From NCBI GenBank assembly GCA_013822245.1, contig PNKE01000079.1, positions 1 to 46,828 on the forward strand: 46,828 nucleotides of DNA, written 5' to 3'. Shown here one piece after another: positions 36,112 to 44,800 of the stretch. Position numbers and translations under genes: made by a program. Under the pieces are notes generated by a model. The model was not told the origin of the DNA. It did no database searches and saw nothing but the letters and a program-made list of their open reading frames with translations. This stretch comes from Candidatus Solibacter sp. GTDB lineage: Bacteria; Acidobacteriota; Terriglobia; Bryobacterales; Bryobacteraceae. Numbering within the stretch: the stretch's first letter is position 1; the number at the start of each line of letters is the position of its first letter.

Positions 36112-36585
36112 ATGGAGAAGTATCCGAAGAGTGCAGTCGACAAATGCAACGCGATATTCTTCGTGGGAATCATCGCGTGGCTGCTGGGCACGCCGGTTGT
36201 CGGATATCTGAGTCCACTGTTTGGCGTGTTGTGGATGATCGGGATTCCTATTTATTGGTTTTTTGCTCCCGACTACATAAGCAATTACATATATAGGACA
36301 GAAAGGGAGAAAGAAGGTATTAAAGCCGATGCCGAGATGAAGAGGCTGGAGCAAGAGAGGCGACGATGCCCGAAATGCAAAAGTCTTCAGACTACCGTTG
36401 CTGGACGCAAGTCACGTAGCTACGAGACTACAGAAACCCGCTACCGAAGGATTGATCACTATTCCCGGGAGGACGAATTCACCGGGTATTCCGAAGTGGA
36501 GTATGAGGCGCCTGTGATGAGAAAAATAGCGTACCAGCAGCTAACATGTGCTGGGTGCTCCCACGCCTGGGAAGTACAAGTGTGA
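36112..36585 (+). CDS. Two-helix membrane protein with a split zinc ribbon
   Basis: A 157-residue protein of no recognised family. Two hydrophobic helices lie at about residues 13-31 and 34-51, then a charged coiled segment (REKEGIKADAEMKRLEQERR), and then a domain with Cys86-X2-Cys89 (RRCPKCKS) and Cys146-X2-Cys149 (LTCAGCSH), which can bind one zinc. The 56 residues between the Cys pairs are Tyr/Arg/Glu rich. The ATG at 36112 was preferred; in-frame starts at 36037 and 36067 add unlikely residues. Codon use is AT-richer than in all neighbours, a sign of recent acquisition. Confidence 0.65.
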   Translation: MEKYPKSAVDKCNAIFFVGIIAWLLGTPVVGYLSPLFGVLWMIGIPIYWFFAPDYISNYIYRTEREKEGIKADAEMKRLEQERRRCPKCKSLQTTVAGRKSRSYETTETRYRRIDHYSREDEFTGYSEVEYEAPVMRKIAYQQLTCAGCSHAWEVQV

Positions 36586-36630
36586 ACCCTCCTCATTCCT
36601 TCGGGATCAGGCGTCGGCGAACAAGAATCC

Positions 36631-36650
36631 GGGACAGCCTGACCCGTCCC
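36631..36650. repeat. Short inverted repeat upstream of the RAYT remnant
   Basis: GGGAC at 36631-36635 and GTCCC at 36646-36650 in a GGGACAG...CCGTCCC context, 64 bases before the transposase gene. A related GGACCTGTCC palindrome occurs at 46745-46754 beside the right-hand direct repeat. RAYT genes are often flanked by such extragenic palindromes; the link here is inferred. Confidence 0.35.
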
Positions 36651-36713
36651 AGCTGGAATTGTTGAGAAGTTTTCGGCGTTGGCTCCACTGAATAGATGAA
36701 GGAGGCGAAGCCA

Positions 36714-37088
36714 ATGCCGAGGGTTGCGAGAGTTGTGATTCCGGAGGTTGCGCATCATATGACGCAGCGCGGGACGGGTCGCCAGATGGTGTTCTACACG
36801 CGGGGCGACAGGGTGTCGTACCTGCGGTTGCTGAAGGAAAACAGCGAGCGGGCGGGGTTGAGGATTCTGGCTTACTGCCTGATGCCAAACCACATACACC
36901 TGATTGCGGCGCCGCGCGAAGCCGCGTCGCTGGCCGTGGCGCTGAGGCGGGCGCATGGGCGGTATGCGCAGTATTTCAATGCGCGGAAGCTGCGGTCGGG
37001 GCACTTGTGGCAGAACCGGTTTTTCTCGTGTCCGATGGATGAGCATCGTACCCGTCCGGTGAAACCATCTGGCCCGGGTTTGGGGTGA
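36714..37088 (+). pseudogene. Truncated REP-associated tyrosine transposase (RAYT, Y1 family)
   Basis: The 124-residue frame begins with the typical RAYT opening MPRVARVVIPEVAHHMTQRG and contains the HUH motif NHIHL (His60, His62) and the helix with the expected catalytic tyrosine HGRYAQYFNAR (Tyr84), then SGHLWQNRFFSCPMD. At this point related proteins continue with a HLWEALRYVExNPVRAxLV-type segment; here the sequence switches to unrelated HRTRPVKPSGPGLG and stops. The C-terminal third is missing, so the gene is probably dead. AAGGAGG at 36699-36705 stands eight bases before the ATG. An IS66 remnant begins about 55 bases after its stop. Confidence 0.8.
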
Positions 37089-37142
37089 AGACGGATACTG
37101 TCTGTCATGAAGAGCGAACGGGGCCGGAGACTCGCGCAGCGC

Positions 37143-37325
37143 TGCGTGATCGGTGGCGGGCGGTGGTTTCGATGGGGGCGGTGAAACGGCTGCCGTGCCG
37201 CGCAGCCTGCTGGTCTGGTGCCAGCAGGCGGGCGTGGAGCCATATGCGTATAGTCGGATGTGCTGCGCCGGATCGCCGGCTTCCCGCTGCAACTGATCGC
37301 CGAACTCCTGCCCAGGCTTGCATGA
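37143..37325 (+). pseudogene. IS66-family transposase C-terminal fragment, frameshifted
   Basis: Read in two frames, this stretch matches the end of IS66 transposases. Bases 37180-37257 encode GGETAAVPRSLLVWCQQAGV then EPYAYSR; after a -1 shift at 37257 the frame continues DVLRRIAGFPLQLIAELLPR to a TGA at 37323-37325. IS66 proteins end with a similar SLIxTxxLNGVxPxAYLxDVLxRI...ELLP pattern. Slightly upstream, in a third frame, RCVIGGGRWFRWGR resembles the preceding RPVALGRKNWLFAGS segment. The bases after the stop (CGGTGTGTTCAGCACG) may be part of the element's right end. Only the last 60 or so codons remain. Confidence 0.7.
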
Positions 37326-37384
37326 GACAAGAGTTCTTCCCGCCGCGGTGTGTTCAGCACGATATGATACGTCTACACACTACT

Positions 37385-40012
37385 ATGCGCCGCCGCCAGG
37401 TCACGCTCGCTTCCGCGATAGTAATTGCCGCAGGCCTGCTTTCCGGCATCAAGGCCCAGCCGGGAGTTACGGTGGCGATCACTTCACCCGCCAACGGCGC
37501 CCGCGTGAGCGGAACGATCACCGTTCGCGGCACGTCCTCCGGCGCCAGCTCGGTGACGCTGGCGATCGACAACGGGCAGCCGCAGCCCGCCAACGGCACG
37601 GCCCAGTGGAGTGTCGTTATTGAAGAGGGCGCCCTGACCGCCGGCGCCCACAGACTCACCGCTCGTGCGATGGGAACTGGCGGAGCACAGGCCGAGGCCT
37701 CGATCAATATCACCTATGCAAGCCCTGGCGGACCTGCCGTCACGCGGACTTTTGAATACGCTTCTTCCGTCGACGGCGTCCGCATGGCCGGGCAACTGTT
37801 CGTGCCCGAGAACTTCGATCCGGCCAGGGAAGGCCCCGTGCCTTTGGTGATCCACCTCCACGGCGCCGGCGGGTTCGGTACGCTCCAGCAATCTTCGTCG
37901 GAACTGGCGCGCCGCCGGTGGATAGGAATCGCTCCCGACGGGCGCCGTTGGGGTCTGGCGCAAAAGGGGTGCCCCTGGCAGACCTCGGCGGGCTACGTCG
38001 ACAACCCGGATCCCGACGTCGGGCCGGGCGAGCAGGACATCTTCGACGCCATTCGCTGGGCGCAGGCCAACTACCCGATCGATCCGGACCGGATATACCT
38101 GTTCGGTTTTTCGATGGGCGGCCGCGGCACGTACGCCATCGGCCTCAAGAACCCGGACTTTTTCGCGGCCATGGCGCCGATGGGTCCGGCGTCCGACAGC
38201 TACGAGATTTTCGTCCGCCGGCCCGAGCCGGCCGCCTGCAAGGAAGGGATGGCGGGCGGCAAGCCCGGCGACAGTCCGCGCGTGGATACGATGTATGCCA
38301 TCACCAGCGGCCGTTTCCTGATCGAGAACGCCTACAACATCCCTCTATTTCATGCCCATGGGACGGCCGACAGCGTTACGAATAACGTGGAATCGAGCGG
38401 GATCTTCCTCCACGGGTTCCACATGACCCTCAACAACGGCTGGCACGGCTGTCACGGCCAGACAAATCTCTGTTTCGGGCACACGCCAACACTCTCGGAA
38501 CTGAAGAAACGGCATCCGGAGGGTTACGACTGGGCGCACATGTTCACGCCGGTTTCACACATCACCGATCCCAAGTGGATCAGCGGAACCCCGGTGGCGG
38601 CTGGAGACGAGGGCGTAGAGGACCCGCGGAATCCGGGCCGCCTGCTCGGGATCATGGATTTCTTCGCCCGGCGGAAGCGGGTCCACAGTCCGGACAGCAT
38701 CCTTTACAAGACCTACACCGACAAGCACCAGAACGCCTTTTGGGCGAAGCTGGAGATCTCAACTCCTTGGGAGAACAAGCCGGGCGCGATCCGCGTCCGC
38801 CGCGATCATACCGGCAACAGCCTGGCAATGGAACTTTCGCGCGCCGCGCGCGTGACCATCGACTTGGATCGTGCGCGGTTGGCGGTGGACAGACCGCTCG
38901 TGATCGAGATCGACAAGCTCATCGAATCCACCTATGATCCCGCGCTCACGATGAAGGAAGCAGAGATCCTCGCCCCTGCGCTGACGCTAACAGGCGGGTT
39001 CTCCGGAGTTACCGGGCTGCAAGTGACCGTGAACGGAACACCGCTCACCGGCTCCGCGGTGGTGATCGGCCCCAACAGCCTGTCGATCGGCCCGCTTACC
39101 GTAACGGGGAAACTGGCCGTACTGATACAAGGCCAAGTCGCCCTTGGCCAGCCGCGGCCGGTTGTCTCATCGGTGGTGAACGCCGCCAGCGGGGGCCCGG
39201 TTGTGGCTCCGGGATCGATCGCCACCATCCATGGAAGCGGTCTTGCTACAGCCACGGTGCACGCCCCGTTTCCGTCTTTGCCCGTGAGCCTCGCCGGAAC
39301 GCGCGTGCTGATGGGTGGGACACCGGCGCAACTCTTCGTCGTGTCCGCGAACCTGATCACCTTCGTCGTCCCCGCGTCCGGGGGAACCCTCGTGGTGAGC
39401 CGTGCGGGCGCTGATTCTACTCCAGTAGCCGTTCAAACCGCTCCGCATGCGCCGGGGATATTCACGCTCGATGCCACGCCAGGCGGACCGGCGGCCGCCA
39501 CGCACGCGGATGGGCTGGTGGTTTCGCCAGACAAGCCCGCCCGGAGCGGCCAGACGATCCGGCTCTATCTGACCGGCCTGGGAAGCCAACAGCAAATCCT
39601 CCCCGAGTTGCGCGTAGGCAACGCACCCGCGCAGTTCACCTATTCGGGACCGGCGCCTGGCATCCCGGGTCTCGATCAGATCGACTTCGTTGTCCCGGAA
39701 GCAGTGCCGCCAGGACCGGCCGTTCCCCTGACCGTGTCGGTCTCCTCGGCTGTGAGCAACGCGGCCACGCTGGCGATTGCCGCCCAAACTCCCGGCTCGC
39801 AGGCCCAGGGCGGCCTCCTATACTTCGCCACCTACCACGAACGCAGCAATACCGCGGCGGCCGGCAACCCGTACATATTTGGCGCGCTCCATACTTTCTA
39901 CTGGGCGAACCCGTCTGCGAACCCGCGAACCCGTCACTCTCGGCGAACCCGGCAGCCTGATACGGCCACATCGCGATTTCAACGAAACCAGCAGACGGCT
40001 CTGCTGCCTTGA
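37385..40012 (+). CDS. Secreted modular esterase with Ig-like, alpha/beta hydrolase and TIGR03437-like domains
   Basis: An 875-residue exported protein. Order: signal peptide (MRRRQVTLASAIVIAAGLLS), an Ig-like domain at about 28-110 (TSPANGARVSGTITVRGTSS), an esterase domain at about 120-430 of the PHB-depolymerase/feruloyl-esterase type with VPLVIHLHGAGGFG and the nucleophile Ser243 in GFSMGG, a linker domain, and a C-terminal Solibacter-type module at about 590-815 (SSVVNAASGGPVVAPGSIAT ... LDQIDFVVPE). The last 50 or so residues (from about AQTPGSQAQGG) are not part of that module, and the final ones are encoded by a dispersed repeat. The start at 37385 is set by the signal peptide. Substrate unknown. 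Confidence 0.8.
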   Translation: MRRRQVTLASAIVIAAGLLSGIKAQPGVTVAITSPANGARVSGTITVRGTSSGASSVTLAIDNGQPQPANGTAQWSVVIEEGALTAGAHRLTARAMGTGGAQAEASINITYASPGGPAVTRTFEYASSVDGVRMAGQLFVPENFDPAREGPVPLVIHLHGAGGFGTLQQSSSELARRRWIGIAPDGRRWGLAQKGCPWQTSAGYVDNPDPDVGPGEQDIFDAIRWAQANYPIDPDRIYLFGFSMGGRGTYAIGLKNPDFFAAMAPMGPASDSYEIFVRRPEPAACKEGMAGGKPGDSPRVDTMYAITSGRFLIENAYNIPLFHAHGTADSVTNNVESSGIFLHGFHMTLNNGWHGCHGQTNLCFGHTPTLSELKKRHPEGYDWAHMFTPVSHITDPKWISGTPVAAGDEGVEDPRNPGRLLGIMDFFARRKRVHSPDSILYKTYTDKHQNAFWAKLEISTPWENKPGAIRVRRDHTGNSLAMELSRAARVTIDLDRARLAVDRPLVIEIDKLIESTYDPALTMKEAEILAPALTLTGGFSGVTGLQVTVNGTPLTGSAVVIGPNSLSIGPLTVTGKLAVLIQGQVALGQPRPVVSSVVNAASGGPVVAPGSIATIHGSGLATATVHAPFPSLPVSLAGTRVLMGGTPAQLFVVSANLITFVVPASGGTLVVSRAGADSTPVAVQTAPHAPGIFTLDATPGGPAAATHADGLVVSPDKPARSGQTIRLYLTGLGSQQQILPELRVGNAPAQFTYSGPAPGIPGLDQIDFVVPEAVPPGPAVPLTVSVSSAVSNAATLAIAAQTPGSQAQGGLLYFATYHERSNTAAAGNPYIFGALHTFYWANPSANPRTRHSRRTRQPDTATSRFQRNQQTALLP
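39905..39950 (+). repeat. Cluster of GCGAACCC octamers
   Basis: GCGAACCC occurs at 39905, 39917, 39925 and 39943, again at 40196, and at 46762 and 46773 beside the second long repeat. The spacing is irregular. They overlap the end of the esterase frame and lead into the 56-base direct repeat. Confidence 0.6.
39943..39998 (+). repeat. 56-base direct repeat, left copy
   Basis: Matches 46773-46828 with one difference (A at 39962, G at 46782). It begins GCGAACCCGGCAGCCTGAT and ends CGAAACCAGCAGACGG. It codes for the last residues of the esterase frame, so the element seems to have been added to that gene's end. In this copy CAGCAG (39989-39994) and CTGCTG (40001-40006) form an inverted repeat across its right border. 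Confidence 0.85.
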
Positions 40013-40290
40013 CCGCTTTTTGCCCCTCTTTTCGCCTTCCGCCGGCCATTTTCACGCCCAAAAGCCCAGACCCTCCCCGCTGCACAACCCCACCCGCCCA
40101 AACTCACCCCGCCCGCGCCCCTCCACCCCGAAAAACACGCAAAACCCCCGGAAATCCCCAACACCCCCGGCCCGCCTGCCAGTTTCACCAAAACGGCGAA
40201 CCCGTCAGACGCCTCCGTCACAATCGTCTGAACCCCGCTCCTCGGTAGCATGAGCGAGGCGCGGTGTCGCGAGCCTCCGAGTCGGCCGTC
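40013..40290. other. Intergenic stretch, strongly C-rich, with one inverted repeat
   Basis: No gene is supported here. TTTTT at 40017-40021 follows the hairpin at 39989-40006 with ten bases between and could act as a poor terminator. From about 40040 to 40190 the plus strand is nearly free of G, made of runs of C with A and some T. CCGCTCCTCG at 40235-40244 and CGAGGCGCGG at 40255-40264 form a ten-base stem with one mismatch. All open frames across it are low-complexity Pro/Arg/Thr translations. Confidence 0.6.
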
Positions 40291-40318
40291 TTGTCTGCTG
40301 CGAAACGCTCTGTATAAT
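40291..40318 (+). promoter_or_regulatory. Candidate sigma-70 promoter of the regulator gene
   Basis: TTGTCT at 40291-40296 (four of six) and a perfect TATAAT at 40313-40318, with a 16-base spacer. It lies 75 bases before the start of the IclR-like regulator. The GTTCAC palindromes found at the receptor promoter are not present here. Confidence 0.6.
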
Positions 40319-40393
40319 GTTGGTGCGCCCAATCGTCACCGCTGTTGACATGAGGGGGCAAACTCGTGCTATGACCAGTTTTGGGTGAGATGA

Positions 40394-41491
40394 ATGCCTC
40401 TGTCGGCCAAGAAGACCTTGGACAAGTACTTAGTCCCGACCACTTCCAAGACGCTGGATATCTTGGAGGCGTTTCGATCCAAGGGGGATGAACTAACACT
40501 CCGTGAAGTCACGGAGAGGACAAACATCCCGCACACAACGGCGTTTAGAATCCTGTTCACGTTGGTCCACCGAGGTTACATCTCGCAAGTTGCATCCAGG
40601 AAGTATCGGTTAAACCCGGCGCGGCGGCCGATCAAGGTCGGCATGGCAGGCCTAAGTCAGAGCGTCGCCGTTTCCGTGAGTGCGGTCCAAAGTTTTACTG
40701 AAACGGCGAAGCAGTCTGGCATCGAGGTCATCGTCCTCGACAATCAAGACAATGGGGACGTAGCCATCGCCAACGCGCGGCAACTCGCGAATGAAGCTGT
40801 CGATATCGCGGTTGAGTTCCAGAACAACGCTCAGGCGGCGCCGGCGATTGCCGACATCTTCGCGCGGGCGAAGATCCCCACCATCGCACTCCACATTCCA
40901 CAGCCTGGCGCTGTTTACTTTGGTCCGAACAACTACCGGGCCGGGTGGACGGCCGGATCCGCTCTGGCGAAGTTTGCACTCTCGGAGTGGCGAGGTCATG
41001 TCGACCACCTCCTGCTGTTGGACATTTCTATCGGCGGGCCCACACTTCAGGCTCGGATGAGCGGCGTAGTAGCTGGAATCAGGCAGGTGCTCGGAAGTTT
41101 CGACGAGAACCGCATCATTCGTGTTGATGGTGAGGGTGACCGCACTGTATCGATGAAGGTCACCGAGGCCAGGCTCGCCAGACTTCCGGCGGGCAGCCGG
41201 GTGCTCATCTCTGGTACGAGTGATGAGAACGCGCTGGGCGCTCTCGATGCTCTCGGGCGATTGCCCACCAAGCCTGCGGCTGCAATTGTGGGGCATGACG
41301 GCTCCGAATGCGCACTCGCAGCGATTGCCGCGCCGGATTCGCCATTCATCGGGACTGTCAGCTTCAATTCTCACGACTATGGTCCCGCCTTAGTGGACCT
41401 GATCATGAAGATCCTCGGCGGCCGTCAGGTCGACCCCTTCGTTTACGTCCGCCACGCACTCATTGATCGCAAGAGTCTGCCGCGTCACTGA
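40394..41491 (+). CDS. Transcription regulator: IclR-type winged HTH fused to a periplasmic-binding-protein domain
   Basis: A 365-residue protein. Residues about 12-75 form an IclR-like winged HTH: TTSKTLDILEAFRSKGDELT, LREVTERTNIPHTTAFRILF, TLVHRGYISQVASRKYRLNP. Instead of the IclR effector domain, residues about 80-345 match a type 1 sugar-binding protein fold as in LacI/RbsB: IKVGMAGLSQSV, VIVLDNQDNGDVAIANARQL, FARAKIPTIALHIPQPGAVY, FGPNNYRAGWTAGSALAKFA, AAIVGHDGSECALAAIAAPD. There is no signal peptide, so it acts in the cytoplasm, probably sensing a sugar or sugar-like ligand. It lies upstream of the receptor gene, whose promoter holds tandem palindromes it could bind. Confidence 0.82.
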   Translation: MPLSAKKTLDKYLVPTTSKTLDILEAFRSKGDELTLREVTERTNIPHTTAFRILFTLVHRGYISQVASRKYRLNPARRPIKVGMAGLSQSVAVSVSAVQSFTETAKQSGIEVIVLDNQDNGDVAIANARQLANEAVDIAVEFQNNAQAAPAIADIFARAKIPTIALHIPQPGAVYFGPNNYRAGWTAGSALAKFALSEWRGHVDHLLLLDISIGGPTLQARMSGVVAGIRQVLGSFDENRIIRVDGEGDRTVSMKVTEARLARLPAGSRVLISGTSDENALGALDALGRLPTKPAAAIVGHDGSECALAAIAAPDSPFIGTVSFNSHDYGPALVDLIMKILGGRQVDPFVYVRHALIDRKSLPRH

Positions 41492-41673
41492 GCTGCCCGT
41501 TCCGCGCAACCCCACAGTCCGCGGCGAATCTGACCTGACCGCCCGCCCGCTGAACTCCCTCTCCGCACTCCTTTGAGGACAGCCGCTTACGCTGGCGCCG
41601 ACTGAAGCGTCAGGTCCACCATTGGGGCTTGGTAGAGTGTGCAACGCCGGTTCCAGGCCCACTCGATTCCGGC
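41492..41673. other. Intergenic region before the receptor promoter, nothing recognised
   Basis: This part of the 368-base gap between the regulator and the receptor gene shows no gene and no clear terminator hairpin. The regulatory elements lie in its second half and are listed separately. Confidence 0.5.
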
Positions 41674-41697
41674 GTGTTCGATTTTGTGTTCGATTTT
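41674..41697 (+). repeat. Tandem 12-base repeat just upstream of the -35
   Basis: GTGTTCGATTTT occurs twice without a gap, at 41674-41685 and 41686-41697, ending two bases before the -35 element of the receptor promoter. The A/T-rich halves in this GC-rich genome suit an activator site or UP-like element, or a slipped duplication. Confidence 0.7.
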
Positions 41698-41699
41698 GC

Positions 41700-41728
41700 T
41701 TGACACGGTATGCCTCGGGACCTATCCT
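41700..41728 (+). promoter_or_regulatory. Sigma-70 promoter of the TonB receptor gene
   Basis: Perfect -35 TTGACA at 41700-41705, 17-base spacer, -10 TATCCT at 41723-41728 (four of six). Transcription would start near 41735, giving a leader of about 125 bases before the ATG at 41860. Confidence 0.7.
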
Positions 41729-41735
41729 GAGCCAA

Positions 41736-41767
41736 GTTCACTCGTGAACAGAGTTCACTAATGAACT
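41736..41767 (+). promoter_or_regulatory. Tandem palindromic operator over the transcription start
   Basis: GTTCAC-TC-GTGAAC at 41736-41749 and AGTTCA-CTAA-TGAACT at 41752-41767. Their centres are 17 bases apart and both half-sites share GTTCA/TGAAC. They cover the predicted start site and the first 30 transcribed bases, where a bound dimer pair would block transcription. The IclR-like regulator encoded just upstream is the obvious candidate; this is inference. Confidence 0.65.
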
Positions 41768-41859
41768 TATGGGTTTTCTCGGATCGGAACGTCCGAGCGT
41801 GGGGGTTCGAATCACATGCATCTTCAAGCCTAAGGATGCGGACAAGGAAGGAACACAAA

Positions 41860-44800
41860 ATGGCGGATAAAGGTCTCCGAAAGCTCCTCAGAGTACTGAC
41901 CGCATGGATGGCGATCTCATTGGTGGGTGGCGTTTTGTTCGGCCAGGAGAACCGGGGCACGATCGTCGGTATCGTGACGGATGCCAGCGGCGCCATCATA
42001 CCCGGCGCGAAGATTCGCATTACAAATGTTGCCACCAATGTCATGGTGACGGCCGTTTCGAACGAGGAGGGCAACTTCGAGGCACGCTTTCTGAATGCCG
42101 GCATCTACCAATTGGCCGCCGAGTCCGCTGGTTTCAAGTCCTTTGTCCGGCGGAATCTCCAACTCCGGCTGGGTGACCGCCTGGCGGTACCGGTCTCGAT
42201 GGAACTCGGGGATGTCAGTGAGCAGGTCACGATTACCTCGGAGTCACCCGTGCTGGAGACCGCGAGTGCGTCACTTGGGCAGGTGGTGGACACCCGCCGG
42301 GTCGCCGAACTCCCCGTCGCGCATGGGAACCCCTTTCTTTTGATGACGCTGACCGCGGGTGTTGCTTTCACCCAGAACCCATCGCTCGATCGTCCTTTTG
42401 AACCCACGCACATCGTGGGTTACTCGATGGGGGGCGTGCGTGCGAACCGGAGTGAGATTACCCTCGATGGCGCACCGAACACGGCGCTCAACAACCGGTG
42501 GGGCAGGGGCGACCTGATGGCTGGCTATACGCCTCCGGCGGATGTGGTGAGCGAAGTGAAGGTGCAGAGCACGATCTATGATGCAAGCGTTGGGCACACG
42601 CAAGGGGGGCTGACGGCGGTCACCACGAAGGCGGGCGGCAATAATTTCCACGGGTCCGCCTATTATTCGATGTTGAGACCAAGCCTGAACGCGAACCTTT
42701 TCTTCGCCAATCGCGCTCGCCAGCCTAGACCGGACTTCAACTACCACCGCTGGGGCGGCAGCCTAACCGGACCAGTTACGCTGCCGAATTACGATGGCCG
42801 CAACCGGACCTTTTTCACCTACGGTTACGAAGGGATCAAGGAAGGCCGGCCGCGAGGTTCGATTCTGACGGTTCCGACCGAGGCGGAACGGCGTGGTGAC
42901 TTTTCCGGCCTCACCAGGGTGGGCCCGCAGTATCAAATTTACGATCCGGCCACCCGCGTTCCGGCGGCAGGGGGGCGGTTTGCTGTCCAGCCATTGCCGG
43001 GCAACATAATCCCCGCCCACAGGATTGACCCAATCGCAACCAAGATACTCTCGTATTTCGCGCTACCAAATGATCCGGGCACGGTGGATTTTACGAACAA
43101 TCTGGTGAAGGTGAATGCTCAGGAACATATTAAGTACTACAACCACATCGCGCGAGCCGACCACAATTTCAGCAGCCGCCATCGGATGTTCGGCCGTTTC
43201 AACACCTATAACCGGAGAAGCGACAACAGCGACTGGTTCGGCACCATCGCCACAGGAAACAACGAAGACTGGACGCAGTATTCGGTTGTCGTCGATGACG
43301 TGTATGAGCTGAGTCCCCGCACTGTGCTTAATGTGCGCAGCGCCTTCTACCGGCTCGCGATTCTGCAGTTTCCGAAAGCGGACAACATCGGTTTTGACCT
43401 GGCATCATTGGGTTTTCCCAGAGCCTACACCGATGCGATCGATCCCGGCGTCCGCGCTTTTCCCCATATCAATATCGCCAACTACGCCCCAACGGTAAAC
43501 AACTGGTGGGGATATCCTCACCAGAACTGGGCACTGGAAGGCCAGGTCTCCACGGTCCGAGGCAGGCACTCAATAAAATATGGCGGCGGGGCCCGATACT
43601 ATCGGACATTCCAGCGGGATCCGCATAACGCATCGTCCGGCAGCTTTGACTTCTTCACGGGCTGGACCAGAGGTCCATTCGACAACTCGGAGGCTTCCCC
43701 GAAGGGCCAGGGACTCGCGAGCATGCTTTTCGGCCTGCCAACCGGTGGCGGAGTTGACCGGAAGGACAGCTTCGCCCAACAATCGAGCACTTACTCGGTG
43801 TTTTTGCAGGACGATTGGAGCGTAACCCGCCGCCTGACGCTGAATCTTGGCGTCCGGTATGAGTTGGAGGGGCCGCTGACTGAGCGTTTTAACAGGACGG
43901 TACGGGGATATGACTACACTGTTCAAAATCCGATCAATGATCAGGTGAGAGCCCGGTACGCACAAAATCCAATCGCGGAGATACCGCTGCAGCAGTTCAA
44001 TATGATGGGAGGGCTTCAGTTCCCCGGAACGGCGGGCCAGCCCAGGACTCTGTGGCGCAGAGACAAAAACAACATCATGCCACGGTTCGGCTTCGCCTTT
44101 GCCGCCCGTCAATCAACCGTGATCCGCGGCGGGTACGGATTCTACTATGGACCACTCGGCGGCCAGCGGATGGATTCCATTCAAACTGGTTTCAGCCAGC
44201 GGACGGAGTTGATTCCTTCAATTGACAATGGCCTCACTTTCCAGGCCCCCTTGAGCAATCCATTCCCGGGTGGTATCCAGCCCCCTCCAGGGTCACGCGA
44301 AGGACTTCGCACCTTCCTGGGCCGATCCACGGAGTTCTTCTATGATCGGCCACTGGCTCCGCTGCAACAGCGTTGGAACTTCGGCATCCAGCAATTGCTT
44401 CCAGGCCAGTGGCTGCTCGATATTTCGTATATGGGAAATTATGGGAGTGACCTGGAGACCCCCAGACCGCTGCTCAATATGCCCTTGGAGCACCTCAGCC
44501 GATCTCCGTTCCGGGACCAGCCAGTGATCAACCACCTGACTCAACAGGTGCCGAATCCTTTCTTCCCCCTGTTGCCAGGCACGGGTCTCGCGAATCAGAC
44601 GGTTTCCCGGGGGCACCTGTTGTCCGGCGGGCAGTTCGCTCATTTTACAGGGCTGAATACAACCGACAATCTTGGTTACTCCTGGTACCATTCGGGGCAA
44701 CTGAAGCTGGAGCGGCGGTTCTCAAGCGGGTTCAGTATTACAGGAGCGTACACCTGGTCGAAATACATGCAGGCAACGAGCCGGTTGAATGGCTACTTCT

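Noticed and set aside
40345-40375. Second promoter for the regulator gene from TTGACA at 40345
   Set aside because: The only -10-like bases (TATGAC at 40370) need a 19-base spacer; the TATAAT promoter at 40291-40318 is better.
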